From Inia geoffrensis (Eukaryota; Chordata; Mammalia; Artiodactyla; Iniidae), in NCBI GenBank assembly GCA_036417435.1, contig CM070906.1, positions 46,575,396-46,639,395 on the forward strand: a stretch of DNA of 64,000 bases. Reading direction: 5' to 3'. The stretch's first letter is position 1. Each line of letters begins with the position of its first letter. The position numbers and the translations under genes were made by a program. The notes under the pieces were generated by a model. It did no database searches and was not told the DNA's origin. It saw only the letters and a list, made by a program, of their open reading frames with translations. Positions 10,876 through 21,370 of this stretch are shown one piece after another.

Positions 10876-11759
10876 ACCAGGATATAGGTTATAAAATGTA
10901 GATTGGGCAGAGGGTGGGTGACGAGAAATGGGATTTTCCTATATTTTTAGCTTTGGAAGATCACAACATTACTTTGAAAGCTATTTCCTGGCTATTTGGA
11001 TAAAGAAAGGGAGGGCTTCCCTCAAGCATGGAATGTAAGAAGGCACCAAATCTAAGTGATCAAGGTAAATAATATTTAAAGGCAATAAATAAAAATGAAA
11101 ACACCACAACATACATGCTGAAGAAAATAGCAAAATTTTAAATAAAGACAGAAGTGACCCTGAATTTGGATGACGCTGAGAGTCTTACAGAGGAAGGCTT
11201 CACGTTGCCAATGAAATTTGGGCAATTTCTGTTTAGTCTATAAAATTCTTACCAAAAAAAATGAGAAGCTCAGACCTGGTCAATGTCCTCAACTGCTTGA
11301 ACAGGACACTAACTCTTCTTTCTACACTACAGTCGAGCTGGGGTCCTGAGAAAGGTGTTTCAGAAACTCGAGTTAAATAAAAATTATTTAAGACTGTCAC
11401 AGAGTCATGAGAAATTGTCAAACACTGCAATTCTCTCAAACAGGTAAAGAAGTAGTCTTGAAAATATTAATGAGTTTGCTTCCATTAAAGCTAGGAAAGT
11501 AAGATTATATTAAATTCTTGTTTTAGTATAAAGAAACTATAGTTTAAATAGTTTAATAAAATACTGTGTTTTAACAACCATATATTTTAATACCCTACCT
11601 TCAATATTTAAAATATTTTCAGAAAATATTTTAAAATGTAAAAAATTCTAAAATATTTCATGTAAATAAAACATAATATAAATTTAATTTAAAACTATTA
11701 AAAAATACTGTGAGTTTTAAAATATTCCCACTTTTCAGTTATTCAGTACTTCCTCCCCC
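10876..11759. other. AT-rich spacer 5' of the orphan IFND-type upstream block
   Basis: This aligns with 21620-22800 of the cassette apart from the SINE at 22276-22558, which is absent here. A short segment at 11385-11530 also resembles 2620-2780. No gene is seen. Confidence 0.5.
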
Positions 11760-12400
11760 ACTTTAACGCTGTATCCTTGAAAGACACCATTAAGTCCCAG
11801 AGAATCAATCTACAGGCGCGCTCAGCTCCCGCGTCCTCAGTCCCGGTGGTGGCCGCGCTCTGACTCACCCCCAAGGCGTCCCCAACGCCATCCTGTTGTC
11901 CCATCGCCGCCGCGTTCCCCTCTCTCTGAGCCGTCGCAGCACAGAGCCAGAAACGAGCCCGAATCTGTAAAATCGGCCCCAACTCGCTTCCCAGCTTCAA
12001 ACCCCTCAGAAAACGGCTTCTTTCCCAAAAATGGACTCGCTCAAGGTTCTGTGCGAAAATAAAGCTCAAAACTCAGGGGAAGCCCAGAAAATGCGTTCCG
12101 GGCTTGCTACCAGACAAAAATGTCGCTGGCGAGGCCGCATTAAGGTTCCCTCTGCAGCACTGAGCACCGCGAAAATGAAGGGGGTTTTTCGCACCACTAC
12201 ATCAGTATAAAATTGCTCCGTGAGGACCCGACCCACTCCCTCTCGTGCTGCCCAAACCACGTAACCTGCCAACTCTCCGACGTGGGCGTTTCCCTAACAC
12301 ATCCGATCAAAAGACATCCTGCGCCCTCTTGCGACCGCGTAGAGAAGCATGCTGTTCGGGGTTCCAGGGAAGGTTCTATGATATTTAATTGTTTAATTCT
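11760..12400 (+). promoter_or_regulatory. Orphan CpG-rich IFND-type upstream region with its gene missing
   Basis: This aligns with 22838-23425, the CpG-rich block that immediately precedes IFND in every young cassette. It keeps a better-looking core than they do: a GAAAATGAAG motif at 12171-12180, which fits an IRF-type site, and a good TATA box, TATAAAA, at 12206-12212. Similarity stops near 12400 and no IFND coding sequence follows. Either the gene was deleted here or the cassette gained it by rearrangement. Open frames inside the block are by-products of its base composition. Confidence 0.7.
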
Positions 12401-13017
12401 ACTAAAGTTGCTCAACACATCCATAATTATGGCAAGTGATAAACAGAAAAAAAGTTGATAATATCTGATGAATATCTAGCATCCAGTGAAGTTAAAAATT
12501 ATTTTCTGATATGATGCAAAATTTAAATTACCGAAAAATAAATATAAAGAAAATAATTTAAGATTTTCAATGATTTTGAGCAGTTTTAAATGATTTTTAA
12601 GTATATCTATACTTTGATATTATTATAAAGTATTTATATAAATTTTATATGGATATGTAATTTGATACATTACTATTTATATAAGTAAATATCCTACCTC
12701 AAAAATCTTTTGGCAAACTTAGTCATAAGTTATAACAAAATTCAATAGCTTTTCCACTTAATTTATAGCTTTCAATTTTATGTCATTCTTAACCCTGCAT
12801 AGAATACAAAAAGTAAGCTTTGCACTTTCTCGGTCTACATATAAAGATACCCATGAAGTACAAAAATAGATACACAGTATATCTGTGTTATCAAAATTTC
12901 ATGCTGGGGGCAATTAGGAAAAAAACTATCTAAAAAGGCTCTGTGGGCACAGGAAAGAGAGGCAATAATGGGAAAAAAAAAAGGTTGAGAAATGTTGCCC
13001 TAACCCATCTGGAGAGT
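12401..13017. other. AT-rich spacer between the orphan IFND-type block and IFNA
   Basis: It is very AT-rich with no reading frame of note. It sits where an IFND gene and its 3' region would be expected by comparison with the cassettes. Confidence 0.5.
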
Positions 13018-13098
13018 TCAAAATGAAAAGCAAAAACAGAAGTAGAAAGTAAGATTGAACATTCAGAAAATGGAAACGAATGGGTTCCATTTAAGACC
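13018..13098 (+). promoter_or_regulatory. IFNA promoter: GAAA-rich virus-response-like element and TATA-like box
   Basis: Purine-rich repeats with GAAA cores occur at about 13023-13050 and again in CAGAAAATGGAAACGAATG (13064-13082). They resemble the IRF-binding virus-response elements of IFNA genes. A TATA-like ATTTAAGA lies at 13089-13096, about 95 bp before the ATG. Induction by IRF3/IRF7 is inferred from family knowledge. Confidence 0.78.
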
Positions 13099-13189
13099 CA
13101 GGCCTGAAGGAAGGTCTTCAGAGAACCTAGAGAGCAGGGTTCACAGAGTCCCCACCTCAGCCAGGCCGGCAGCATCTGCACGCTCCCCG

Positions 13190-13759
13190 ATGGCCCCAAC
13201 CGTGTCCTTACTCCTGGCCCTGGTGCTGCTCAGCTGCAACTCCAACTGCTCTCTGGGCTGCGACCTGCCTCAGACCCACAGCCTGGCTAACACGAGGGCC
13301 CTGATGCTCCTGCACCAAATGAGGAGAATCTCCCCCTTCTCCTGCCTGAAGGACAGAAATGACTTTGGATTCCCCCAGGAGGCGTTTGGAGGCAACCAGT
13401 TCCAGAAGGCTCAAGCCATCGCTGTGGTCCACGAGATGATCCAGCAGACCTTTCAGCTCTTCAGCACGGAGGGCTCGGCTGCCGCTTGGGATGAGACCCT
13501 CCTGGACAAGTTCTGCACTGCACTTTATCAGCAGCTCACTGACCTGCAAGCCTGTCTGATGCAGGAGGCGGGGCTGGAAGGGACTCCCCTGCTGAAGGAG
13601 GACTCCATCCTGGCTGTGAGGAAATACTTCCACAGAATCACTGTCTATCTGCAAGAGAAGAAGTACAGCCCTTGTGCCTGGGAGATCGTCAGAGCAGAAG
13701 TCATGAGATCCTTCTCTTCATCAACAAACTTGCAAGAAAGACTCAGGAGGAAGGAATGA
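13190..13759 (+). CDS. IFNA: Interferon alpha
   Basis: This intact, intronless gene encodes 189 residues, the standard IFN-alpha precursor length: a 23-residue signal peptide and a 166-residue mature cytokine. The mature chain starts CDLPQTH and has cysteines at 1, 29, 99 and 139, the two canonical disulfides (1-99, 29-139). It also has Cys86, as in many IFN-alphas. It carries the family motifs [12 protein letters not shown], the helix after AAAW and [17 protein letters not shown], and ends LQERLRRKE, which is alpha-like rather than omega-like. No N-X-S/T site is present in the mature chain. The ATG at 13190 is chosen because the frame upstream opens only with non-ATG codons and runs across the TATA-like box. 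The protein should be secreted and act through IFNAR1/IFNAR2 and JAK-STAT to induce antiviral genes. It is the only IFNA in the window, in the old unit, where the cassettes have IFNW. Very confident of family; the exact paralog number is unknown. Confidence 0.96.
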   Translation: MAPTVSLLLALVLLSCNSNCSLGCDLPQTHSLANTRALMLLHQMRRISPFSCLKDRNDFGFPQEAFGGNQFQKAQAIAVVHEMIQQTFQLFSTEGSAAAWDETLLDKFCTALYQQLTDLQACLMQEAGLEGTPLLKEDSILAVRKYFHRITVYLQEKKYSPCAWEIVRAEVMRSFSSSTNLQERLRRKE

Positions 13760-14171
13760 CACACACCTGGTTCAACACGGAAACGATTCTCACTCACGAG
13801 ACCACACTTCCACCTGTGCTGCCATGTCAAAGACTCTCATTTCTGCTCTCATCATGCCCTGAATTGAATTAATTTGTCAAGTGTTTTCAGGAATATTAAG
13901 CAACATGATGTTCTACTCTACCGGCACTCGTCCCTCATAGATGCCCATGCTGATCTATCTACTTATTTATCTACTTAAATATTTATCTATTTTAATATTT
14001 ATTTCACTATTTACAAAGATTTAAATTATTTTTATTTACATAATACTATGTGCATGTATACATTGTGGTTAAGAGAAAAAATATATACTTTGTATTAACT
14101 CAGTTTATGAGTTTTCTTTGTTCATTAAATTCTTACTAGAGAAAACTTCCTGTTTTGTTTTTTTCTTTAAA
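13760..14171 (+). promoter_or_regulatory. IFNA 3' region with AU-rich instability-like elements
   Basis: Several ATTTA and TATTTAT motifs cluster at about 13960-14040, as in type I interferon mRNAs that are rapidly degraded. The segment TTCATTAAATTCTTACTAGAGAAAACTTC near 14120-14150 closely resembles the IFNW 3' DNA around 29030-29065, showing that the two genes share ancestral flanks. I cannot fix the polyadenylation site. Confidence 0.6.
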
Positions 14172-14185
14172 AAAGAAACACCAAG

Positions 14186-14401
14186 GGGCTTCCCTGGTGG
14201 CGCAGTGGTTGAGAGTCCGCCTGCCAATGCAGGGGACACGGGTTCGTGCCCTAGTCTAGGAAGATCCCACATGCCGCGGAGCGGCTGGGCCCGTGAGCCA
14301 TGGCTGCTGAACCTGCGCCTCCGAAGCCTGTGCTTCGCAATGGGAGAGGCCAAAACAGTGAGAGGCCTGTGTACCACTAAAAAAAAAAAAAAGAAAGAAA
14401 G
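14186..14401 (+). mobile_element. CHR-family SINE of a toothed-whale-like subfamily
   Basis: The head GGGCTTCCCTGGTGGCGCAG and the tail phrases GCGGCTGGGCCCGTGAGCC and AACAGTGAGAGGCC, followed by poly(A), match the young SINE subfamily I associate with odontocetes. An exact target repeat AAAGAAACACCAAG lies at 14172-14185 and 14402-14415. It is a recent insertion next to the IFNA 3' end. Confidence 0.9.
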
Positions 14402-14629
14402 AAAGAAACACCAAGCCTGAATGTGCAACCTGATTAAAGAATGTATGTTACAATTCCTTAACCCATCATTACGATTTTCACGTTAGAAATAAAAATAGAC
14501 TTCTTCTAGCCAGGTCGCGTGTTGCCCTCAGGACTTAGAGGTGAACATAACTAATCTAATTCTGCTTTGGGTAACTTTGATTTTTTTTTTTAAAGGAAAG
14601 TAACCTAAAAACAATAATTAGTTAATACA

Positions 14630-14875
14630 GGGACTTCCTTGGTGGTACAGTGTTTAAGACTGCTCTCCCAATTCAGAGGGCCCAGATTCCATCCCTGGTC
14701 AGGGAACTAGATCCTGCATGCCACAACTAAGAGCCCACAGGCCGCAGGGAACTAAAAGATGCTCAATGCTGCAACCAAAGATCCCGAATGCCGCAATGAA
14801 CATCCTGCACACAGCAATGAAGATCCCGTGTGCCGCCACTAAGACCAGGCACAGCCAAATAAATAAATATTTTTT
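14630..14875 (+). mobile_element. Older CHR-type SINE
   Basis: A diverged GGGACTTCCTTGGTGGTACAG head, a CCCTGGTCAGGGAACTAGATC middle and a repeated GATCCC-TGCCGCAA module end in an AAATAAATAAAT tail. The flanking repeats (TTAGTTAATACA and TCAGTTAATTCA) are imperfect, which fits an older insertion. Confidence 0.82.
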
Positions 14876-16769
14876 AAAAATCAGTTAATTCACAATTAAA
14901 TTTAATTATTTTTTAAATAGTACTAATTTGTAGTAGAAATTAATATCAGTTAAATTTAGTGCTACAGTGAGAAGGTGGGAAAATGCAATTCCCGCAGCAG
15001 AAGGTGGATCATGTCATGCGAGGATATAGAAATTAAAGCAGTAGATATTACCTATAGTTAACTAGTAGACATTTCAGTGCAGATGTCCATTGGATACTGG
15101 AGATGGCAATTTATAAGCAATTCCATGCAGTGTAAAGCATGGAACAGAAGAAGTGATCAAATAGGAGAAGAGAATCAAATGAGAAAAGGACTGAAAACTG
15201 AATACTAAGACCTTAGCGTTAAAAGGGAGGGAACGCTACAAAGGAAAGCAAGGGGAATGGCCATATGTTAACAGGACAAGAGAGAAAGGTGAGAAGACCA
15301 TGTTTGAAAGACTGAAACTGCTTAGAAGATTCAATGCATTCGTGACAACGTAGATGGAAAGTGCTCCTACATTGGGAAAAGAGATGGCATTGGCCACTCA
15401 GTGAGAGCTTGTTTGGTAGAATTAATCAGCAGAAGCCATAGAGGAGAAGGTGGAAGGATGAATAAGAGAAGGGAATGACAATATATACAGAAAATAGGTT
15501 TGAGATATTTGCCGACTGAATTGGAGGAGAGACATAGGGTGGAACCGAGAATGGATGGGGATTATTTTTTTCTCTGCATTGTTTCCCCTTTTTGAAATAT
15601 TTTTTGCTTCTGAAGAGATTTCATGGATTTGATGTATTGAAAACTCTTATCAATGTTCAAGATTTGATTTACTTTAAATCCTGACATTTAATCACTTACA
15701 GTGATAATGTATCATTATTTTGATAAACATGATGTTGAATGTCAGTAAGCTGCTCTGCGCTTGAAACCATCCACTACAAGGGAAACAGAACTGACCTTAG
15801 TGAGAGCTGATTTGCTGAAATTAATCAGCAGAACCCATACTGGAGCAAGTGGAAGGGTAACAAGAGAAGAACATCCATTGTCATTATGTCACCTGGGGAG
15901 TCACTTTACTTCTTTCACTCTCATCATAGTCAGATTTGCATTTGTTTTCCTTTTACCTCAGTACATCAAATGCAAGGACAGCTTTCCAAGAAGGTTGAAT
16001 GGAGAAGCAAATCAATGATGTATTGAACATTATGGTAAATCATGGTATGGGCCCTTTATGTTTCCATTGTTTATTCCCTCTTAAGATACTCAAGTCAAGA
16101 CGATAAAGGAAGTAATTCAGTAGTAGCAAGACAAACTCTGACCAGAAAAATACTAAATGAAAAAGAACGTATAACATTACAAAGACTCTGACACCAGGAA
16201 AGCAGAGAAGGCTAATTTTATCTAGCATCCTATGCCCTACATTTTCACCACCCTACGTCTTCACTGTGAGATGGAGAGTGATGAACCAAGAGGCTCAGTA
16301 GAAATGTACTGAATCATCTAATGATGCTTAATAATTACTTCAATATAAGGTTCTGATGCGAGGTCAGTAGAAGCTTCCGATGGGAGGTCTAATGGAAAAT
16401 CCAAGAATACTCTTTGTTAATAATTATTTGGAGTAATTATTATGAACTCTGTACTAATGATAAAATGGTGAACAAGATATAGACCTGTCACCTATGGTGG
16501 TTACTTGTCAAACAGGTCTAATAAATCCATTTTCAAGAAGACCAATCCCAAAGGATAAGCCAGCTTGGCTGATATGGAAAATAAAGAGGGCAGAAACAGA
16601 GCCCAGGACTAGAAGTACACACAGCCATCCTCTTAGCAAGATAAATGTAAATCCTCACCCTAAAGGCCAATCTACCTCATTTCCATTTACCCTGTACATA
16701 ATGTTCAACTTTCAGCAGAAACTAACCATACTAAAAGGTGAAAAACACAGTTTGAAGACAAAGAGCAGG
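14876..16769. other. Spacer with an imperfect local repeat, no gene seen
   Basis: About 15400-15470 and 15795-15860 share GTGAGAGCT, then AATTAATCAGCAGAA, then a GTGGAAGG segment followed by AAGAGAAG, so part of this region is an imperfect direct duplication about 390 bp apart. The predicted frames at 15761-16018 and 16494-16856 are not recognisable proteins. The latter runs across the cassette boundary at 16770. Confidence 0.45.
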
Positions 16770-17451
16770 AGCAGCAGGGACGCAGAACCCCTGGCCATGT
16801 TCGTGGCTCAGCAAGCAGGGACAAGAGGAGGCCAAAGGGAAGGCAGAGCAGCATAGGGTCTTAGCAAACCTGGGAGGGGAACAGCACAGTCTTATCAGGC
16901 TTAGGAAAGAGATCTCCACCTACATCAGGTACCGGAGCACTCAGCTCACTCTCCAGCTACACTTCTTATGCCCACCCAGTATCCTGCACACGGTTAGGGA
17001 CATCATTGGTCCTCAGGGTTGTTCATAAAAGCGATAAATGTAATAAGCTTAACATAGTTGTGCCAGTAAAACTCTTTGAAAATGACACTCTTGCTGCATC
17101 TTCTCTTGTGGGTTACCCTTGTCTTCTCAGGTGACCAGTAAATTCGTTAGCTCGGCATCTCCTTAGTCCTCCTTCAGCTTCATGCATGATTTACGGCAAT
17201 TGTTTTCTTTTTCCTATAGTACAGTTTTCTCAGCTTTAGAAGAGGGATAATGAGACTACTATATTCCATTCAACATACCATCGCATGTTATATGCTCTAT
17301 ATAATGAGAATATAACAAGTCATAAAGTTATCTTAAGTGAGCAGATTATTTTAAGCACCAGGGACATAATAAACACAGCAATGATAGTTGTTATTGTGAC
17401 AGGCATGCACAAAGGAGTAAAAGCCATTATTTCACGTCCACTCAAAAGATA
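16770..17451. other. Left part of cassette copy 1, no gene seen
   Basis: The first 187 bp have no match in the old unit. From 16957 on the sequence matches the old unit from about 1248. Short GC-balanced open frames here are not protein-like. Copies of this region start at 32096, 47419 and 62745. Confidence 0.5.
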
Positions 17452-17654
17452 CACGTTTTTTTAAGATTTTTTTTTGATGTGGACCATTCTTAAAGTCTTT
17501 ATTGAATTTGCTACAATATTGCTTCGGCTTTTTTTTATGTTTTGGTTTCTTGGCCCTGAGGCATGTGGGATCTTAGCTCCCCAACGAGGGATCGAACTCA
17601 CACCCCCTGCACTGGAAGGAGAAGTCTCAACTACTGGACCGCCAGGGAAGTCCC
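17452..17654 (-). mobile_element. CHR-type SINE (reverse), cassette specific
   Basis: The minus-strand head is seen as CCGCCAGGGAAGTCCCC at the right edge, with the characteristic GGGATCTTAGCTCCCCAACG and the A-tail as a T-run on the left. It is flanked by TCAAAAGATA (17442-17451) and CCAAAAGATA (17654-17663). The old unit has a single CCAAAAGAT site near 1723 with no SINE, so it inserted before the cassette amplified but after the older split. Confidence 0.9.
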
Positions 17655-17663
17655 CAAAAGATA

Positions 17664-18479
17664 TTGATTGATATAATGCCATATTTGTGCCTTACTGAGC
17701 TCATAATTTTGTTATGCAAAAATTCTACCTCTGTGAATTAAAATAGGATCATCTTTTTTAAGTATTGTGCAAAGCATACAAACAAATGTTTAAATTCTAC
17801 TAGCAAATGAAATATTCTCACCGAGGTACCAAATACTACATTACAAATACCTATGGATCTCTAGTGGGCATCAAAACAAAATGCAATCAGTGCATTGGCA
17901 CAGAAGATATTTCTCAATATTAAGTAGAAAGTAATATATTAAGTGTAAATTTGCATCATGCTGAAATTAAAAGCATTTTGATGCAGATTACAAATTTTTA
18001 TGCAATTTATCCATATAAAATGACATTTTGAAGTAGTGAATAAAACTCTCCAATGAAAAACCCTGATTATATATATCAAGCTGAATGCTTAATCTATGAA
18101 GCCTTAAGGGTCTTCTAAGACCCTTGCTTAAAACAAATGAGAGGAAAAAAATATGTCGAAAATCGAGATTAATTTCTTAAGATACTTACTAGGTCATAAG
18201 ATATTGCCAATAAGCTACATCTTACTGAGGTTAGAGATCAACGTGAAGCAGCCTTGGCTGACATGTCCGAAGCATCAGATACTTGTTATTATGTCCGCCA
18301 TTTTAAAGTCTGTCGCTCGTCTGGTCCCCGTGTCACCACCATCCTCTGCTTTTCTGCCCCTCCTCCTCTCCTTCCTTTGTTGACTCCACACTCTCATCTT
18401 AGGAGATTGGTGTTCCTCAAAGATCTATGCTAGGCCCACACTTCATCCTCTCTGCACATAGAGTCTCAACCTCCCAACT
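17664..18479. other. Cassette copy 1 spacer with deletion junction
   Basis: This aligns with 1725-2655 of the old unit and then jumps, near 18210, to 6698 onward. The SINE-free target TTAAAACAAATGAGAGG is at about 18127-18143. No gene is seen. Confidence 0.5.
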
Positions 18480-18890
18480 AGTTCCAAACGTCCTCTCTAT
18501 GACTGCTGACTTCCATATGCATGTCTTTACCCAGGTTCACATCTCCAAACAAATGTCACTAGCTCCAAACCCTCATATTTACCTGCTACCCTAGATGATC
18601 TCCAGACATGGCCAAACTTGATCATCATGCAATTACCTGGCAAACTCCTGCAGACCCCTGGGATGCCAGCTTACCAACTGCTCTTGCAGAAGCTTTCCCT
18701 GATCCATGCAAGCCCACACACTCCCAAGAGCCTGTACTTTCCCTGTCACGGCATTAGCATTCCTTTCACTGAACACCTAGTTACCCATATCCCCACCAGA
18801 CGGCAAGCTCTGTGACAGCGGGCAATGTGTCTACACTTTTCATTGTACCTGGCACAAACCACAGTGCCAACAATACGAGGGATATTCACA
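18480..18890 (+). mobile_element. L2-like LINE 3' end
   Basis: The order of phrases AGCTTTCCCTGATCC, CCTGTACTTTCCCTGTCACGG, CCACCAGACGGCAAGCTCTGTGACAG and TACCTGGCACA matches the well-known L2 3' end, though it is diverged. Counterparts lie at 33807-34217 and 49130-49540. It has no coding content. Confidence 0.68.
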
Positions 18891-19689
18891 CTTCTTTGAT
18901 GAACTTTAAATTCCATGATTCTATAATACATTTCACAGTTTACTGATCATGCAACTGCTGAAACTCAATCAGCAACCATTAGACATGCTTTCTCCAAGAA
19001 AGAACAAGTAAGAGAGAAGAGCTCCAGCTGCTATAACCTGTCATAATGCCTTGTGCATCTCCTTCATAACCGAGAAAGGGTTTCAAGCTAACTGTTTACT
19101 CTTTAAGGCCTGTCTTCTCTGACAGAGTGCTCCACTAAGAAAGTAATATCTTTGTTTTATCTGCCAATATATTAAAAAACACAAGTAAAATCCTGAAAGC
19201 AGAGGTACTTCAAAATATTTTAAGAACCAATGACATGAATAAAACTATTTATGTTCCTTTTGGATTTTAAGGCAGCTTAAAGGTTTAAGGACACTCTGAC
19301 TTTCTTTAAGAGTATGAGTTAAACCTAACACGTAAAATATACCTTTTGCACCCCCAAAGCAAAGGAAAACAAGACGCAAAGCTGACCATATCAGAATATG
19401 AAGAATAAATGTGGTAAATATAACAATCATCATAGAGAAATAAATTCTAATTATTAAAAATTAAAAATAAATCTTCTCTCCATTCAAAAGTATTGTTTCC
19501 ACTTACTGTTGACAAACAATGTGCCGAGATGACTCGATGCATTTACAGCGGAAGCAGAAGAAAAGTCATTGAACTGAGTGAATATTGACGTGCTCGAGGC
19601 CACCTCTAAGCAGAGAAGACTCCATTGTAGAAGGCTGGGCCCAGGTCTCCTTTTCCCACCCCTGGGTTCTCTGAGGTTGAACATACAGA
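18891..19689. other. Cassette copy 1 spacer, empty L1 site
   Basis: At about 19331-19350 (GTAAAATATACCTTTTGCACC) this copy runs straight through the site where the old unit carries two L1 fragments. Otherwise there is only AT-rich DNA with no gene. Confidence 0.5.
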
Positions 19690-20161
19690 GAAAGCACACT
19701 CTGATTTTCACGCCTTAACTTCCTTCCACTCTCATATTGTCCTGGGCACAGCAGCTGTGGACTTTCTTTTCAGATCGAGCCTGGTCCTTTGCAAGTTCTT
19801 CAAAGTCAGGCTGGAGTCCTCATTGCCCAGCAGGCTCTTTTCCTCTCCACCTCCTGCACCGAACTAGTCTCCAGATCTTCCCACTGTTGATCAAGCCCAC
19901 TGAGGAATTTCAGCTGTTCGTGCCGGAGACGATGGAGAAGTGCTGTATCGTCTCATGGAGAATGAGGCAGCCTGAGCGTTTTGGAACTGGCTGTCAGCCA
20001 GCTGGTGCTGATGGAACCTGAAAACCTTCTTGTCCTTCAGGCAGGAAAACAAAGAAGATTCTCCCTGTTAGGGGCAGGACCGTGAGGGTCTCCTGCTTTG
20101 GCGGCCTGTGGTTCTGGGCCAGGTGACAGCTAAGGGTGCACACAGGGCTGCAGAACATCAT
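19690..20161 (-). pseudogene. Antisense type I interferon pseudogene, cassette copy 1
   Basis: On the minus strand it begins with an ATG pair (20161 and 20158), a shortened signal remnant and CHLAQNH, which resembles the CDLSQNH mature start of interferon-omega. It then passes through a frame change to a CLKD-type motif and a helix remnant and decays toward a FNLRE-like C-terminus. Part of the signal peptide is lost, and stops and frameshifts rule out a product. It is more omega-like at its start than the old copy at 8757-9204. It lies 3.3 kb upstream of IFND and divergent from it. Confidence 0.82.
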
Positions 20162-21344
20162 CCTGGGTGTCCTCAGTGAGGAGGGTGGCAGGCCCCGGTG
20201 AGCCTGCTGATGCAGGTGTCTGGCTGTGGGAGGCTGTATCCAGCTGCTCTGAGTACCTGCCTGCAAATGAGATTCTTATATAGGCCATTTATGGGCAACA
20301 TAGAACGTCACAACGTCAATTCTTTTAGTACACTGGAAATTAAACACACTCCTGGAACATGAAAGAGTATCAATCCGATAGGATGTATTCATCTAAAGGA
20401 GACCCGAGGTTGAAATAAAATCCTGAGGCTCAGTATATCTCTTTTTCAGCTCTAATGCGAATACTTAGAGGTTTGACCCTGTACTCTATTTTGCCACTTC
20501 TTAAATTGCACCAAATTACAACTCGCCTCACCTCTCTGCATTCTCCTCTAAAGGGACTCGTACATTAGATTTAAATTCTTCTACATTTCTTTACAGGACC
20601 ATAGCTCACATTTTCTGACAGTTGACAGATAATGGTGACATAAAAATGAAGAGCAAGGGTGAATTCATGCAGTTCTCTTCATTCTGTCACCAGAAATGTT
20701 CTGACAGCATATGTACGTGACAATGGGCTTGGCAGTGTGGATTCCAGGAAAGTGAGGCAGGGATGGTGACTGCCCTCCAGGGAGCAGGGAGGACAGACTT
20801 CAGAGGCAGCATTAGGATGAAAGAAGCACCACGTGCTCAGTGCAGCTGAGGGCCAGTGCTCAGAGCTGATGAAGAGGAGGGCCTGGGAGCAGCAGAAGGC
20901 TCCACTCTGACCAAAATCTGGGGCTCCTGAATTGAAAGGACATCAGGTTTTCATTTCCTCTTTTAAAAAATGGAGACAACTTTAGTTGTGGTCACACAAG
21001 ACACTGCCTAGATCAAATAAAAGAAAGTTTGCAAAGTACAGGCTGAGAATTTGAACAGAGTGAATGATAGCAGCCTTTTGTATTAATACAACAAACGGTA
21101 ACCTGTAGAGTCCACCCTCAGCCCAGCCAAGAGAAGCTCTGACTACAGGTTCCTTAACACTCAGGGGTCTGCATGCTGAGGCCCCCAAATGCAAACTCTA
21201 GGAGAGGGATTGCCTGTAGGCCTGCGAAGGAGTAGAGATCTAGTCTCCACCCTTAGAGCAGTGCCCCGTACACTAAGGAGAGAAATCCTACGGCACCTGA
21301 AGCTCTTTGCAGCATCTAAGAAAGTGTTTTGACCTCCTCCGCAC
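20162..21344. other. Cassette copy 1 spacer, no gene seen
   Basis: This aligns with old-unit 9205-10440, with a strongly similar block at 20735-20920. Minus-strand frames at 20982-21194 and 21161-21418 are not protein-like; the second is read through the poly(A) tract. Confidence 0.5.
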
Positions 21345-21370
21345 AAAAAAAAAAAAAAAAAAAAAAAAAA
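21345..21370. repeat. Poly(A) tract, 26 A in copy 1
   Basis: The homologous run is 22 A in copy 2 (36672-36693) and 25 A in copy 3 (51995-52019). This accounts for most of the length difference between cassettes and marks the copies as separate sequences. Confidence 0.9.

Larger units (their letters stand above)
1248..16769. repeat. Old, diverged duplication unit related to the 15.3-kb cassettes
   Basis: Starting near CTACACTTCTTAT at about 1245, long stretches align co-linearly with the cassette at 16770-32095. 1248-2655 matches 16957-18210, 6698-7590 matches 18210-19340, 8411-10568 matches 19330-21600, and 10870-12400 matches 21600-23450. The match is clearly diverged, with indels and insertions. 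This unit holds an interferon pseudogene and an IFNA gene but no intact IFND. Beyond about 12400 the match is limited to the interferon gene neighbourhood, so the right limit is set only by where the first young cassette begins. Confidence 0.75.

Noticed and set aside
13208..13654. 148-codon antisense frame over IFNA, and similar ones over IFNW and IFND
   Set aside because: They mirror the codon pattern of the real gene on the other strand, as expected for GC-rich interferon coding DNA.
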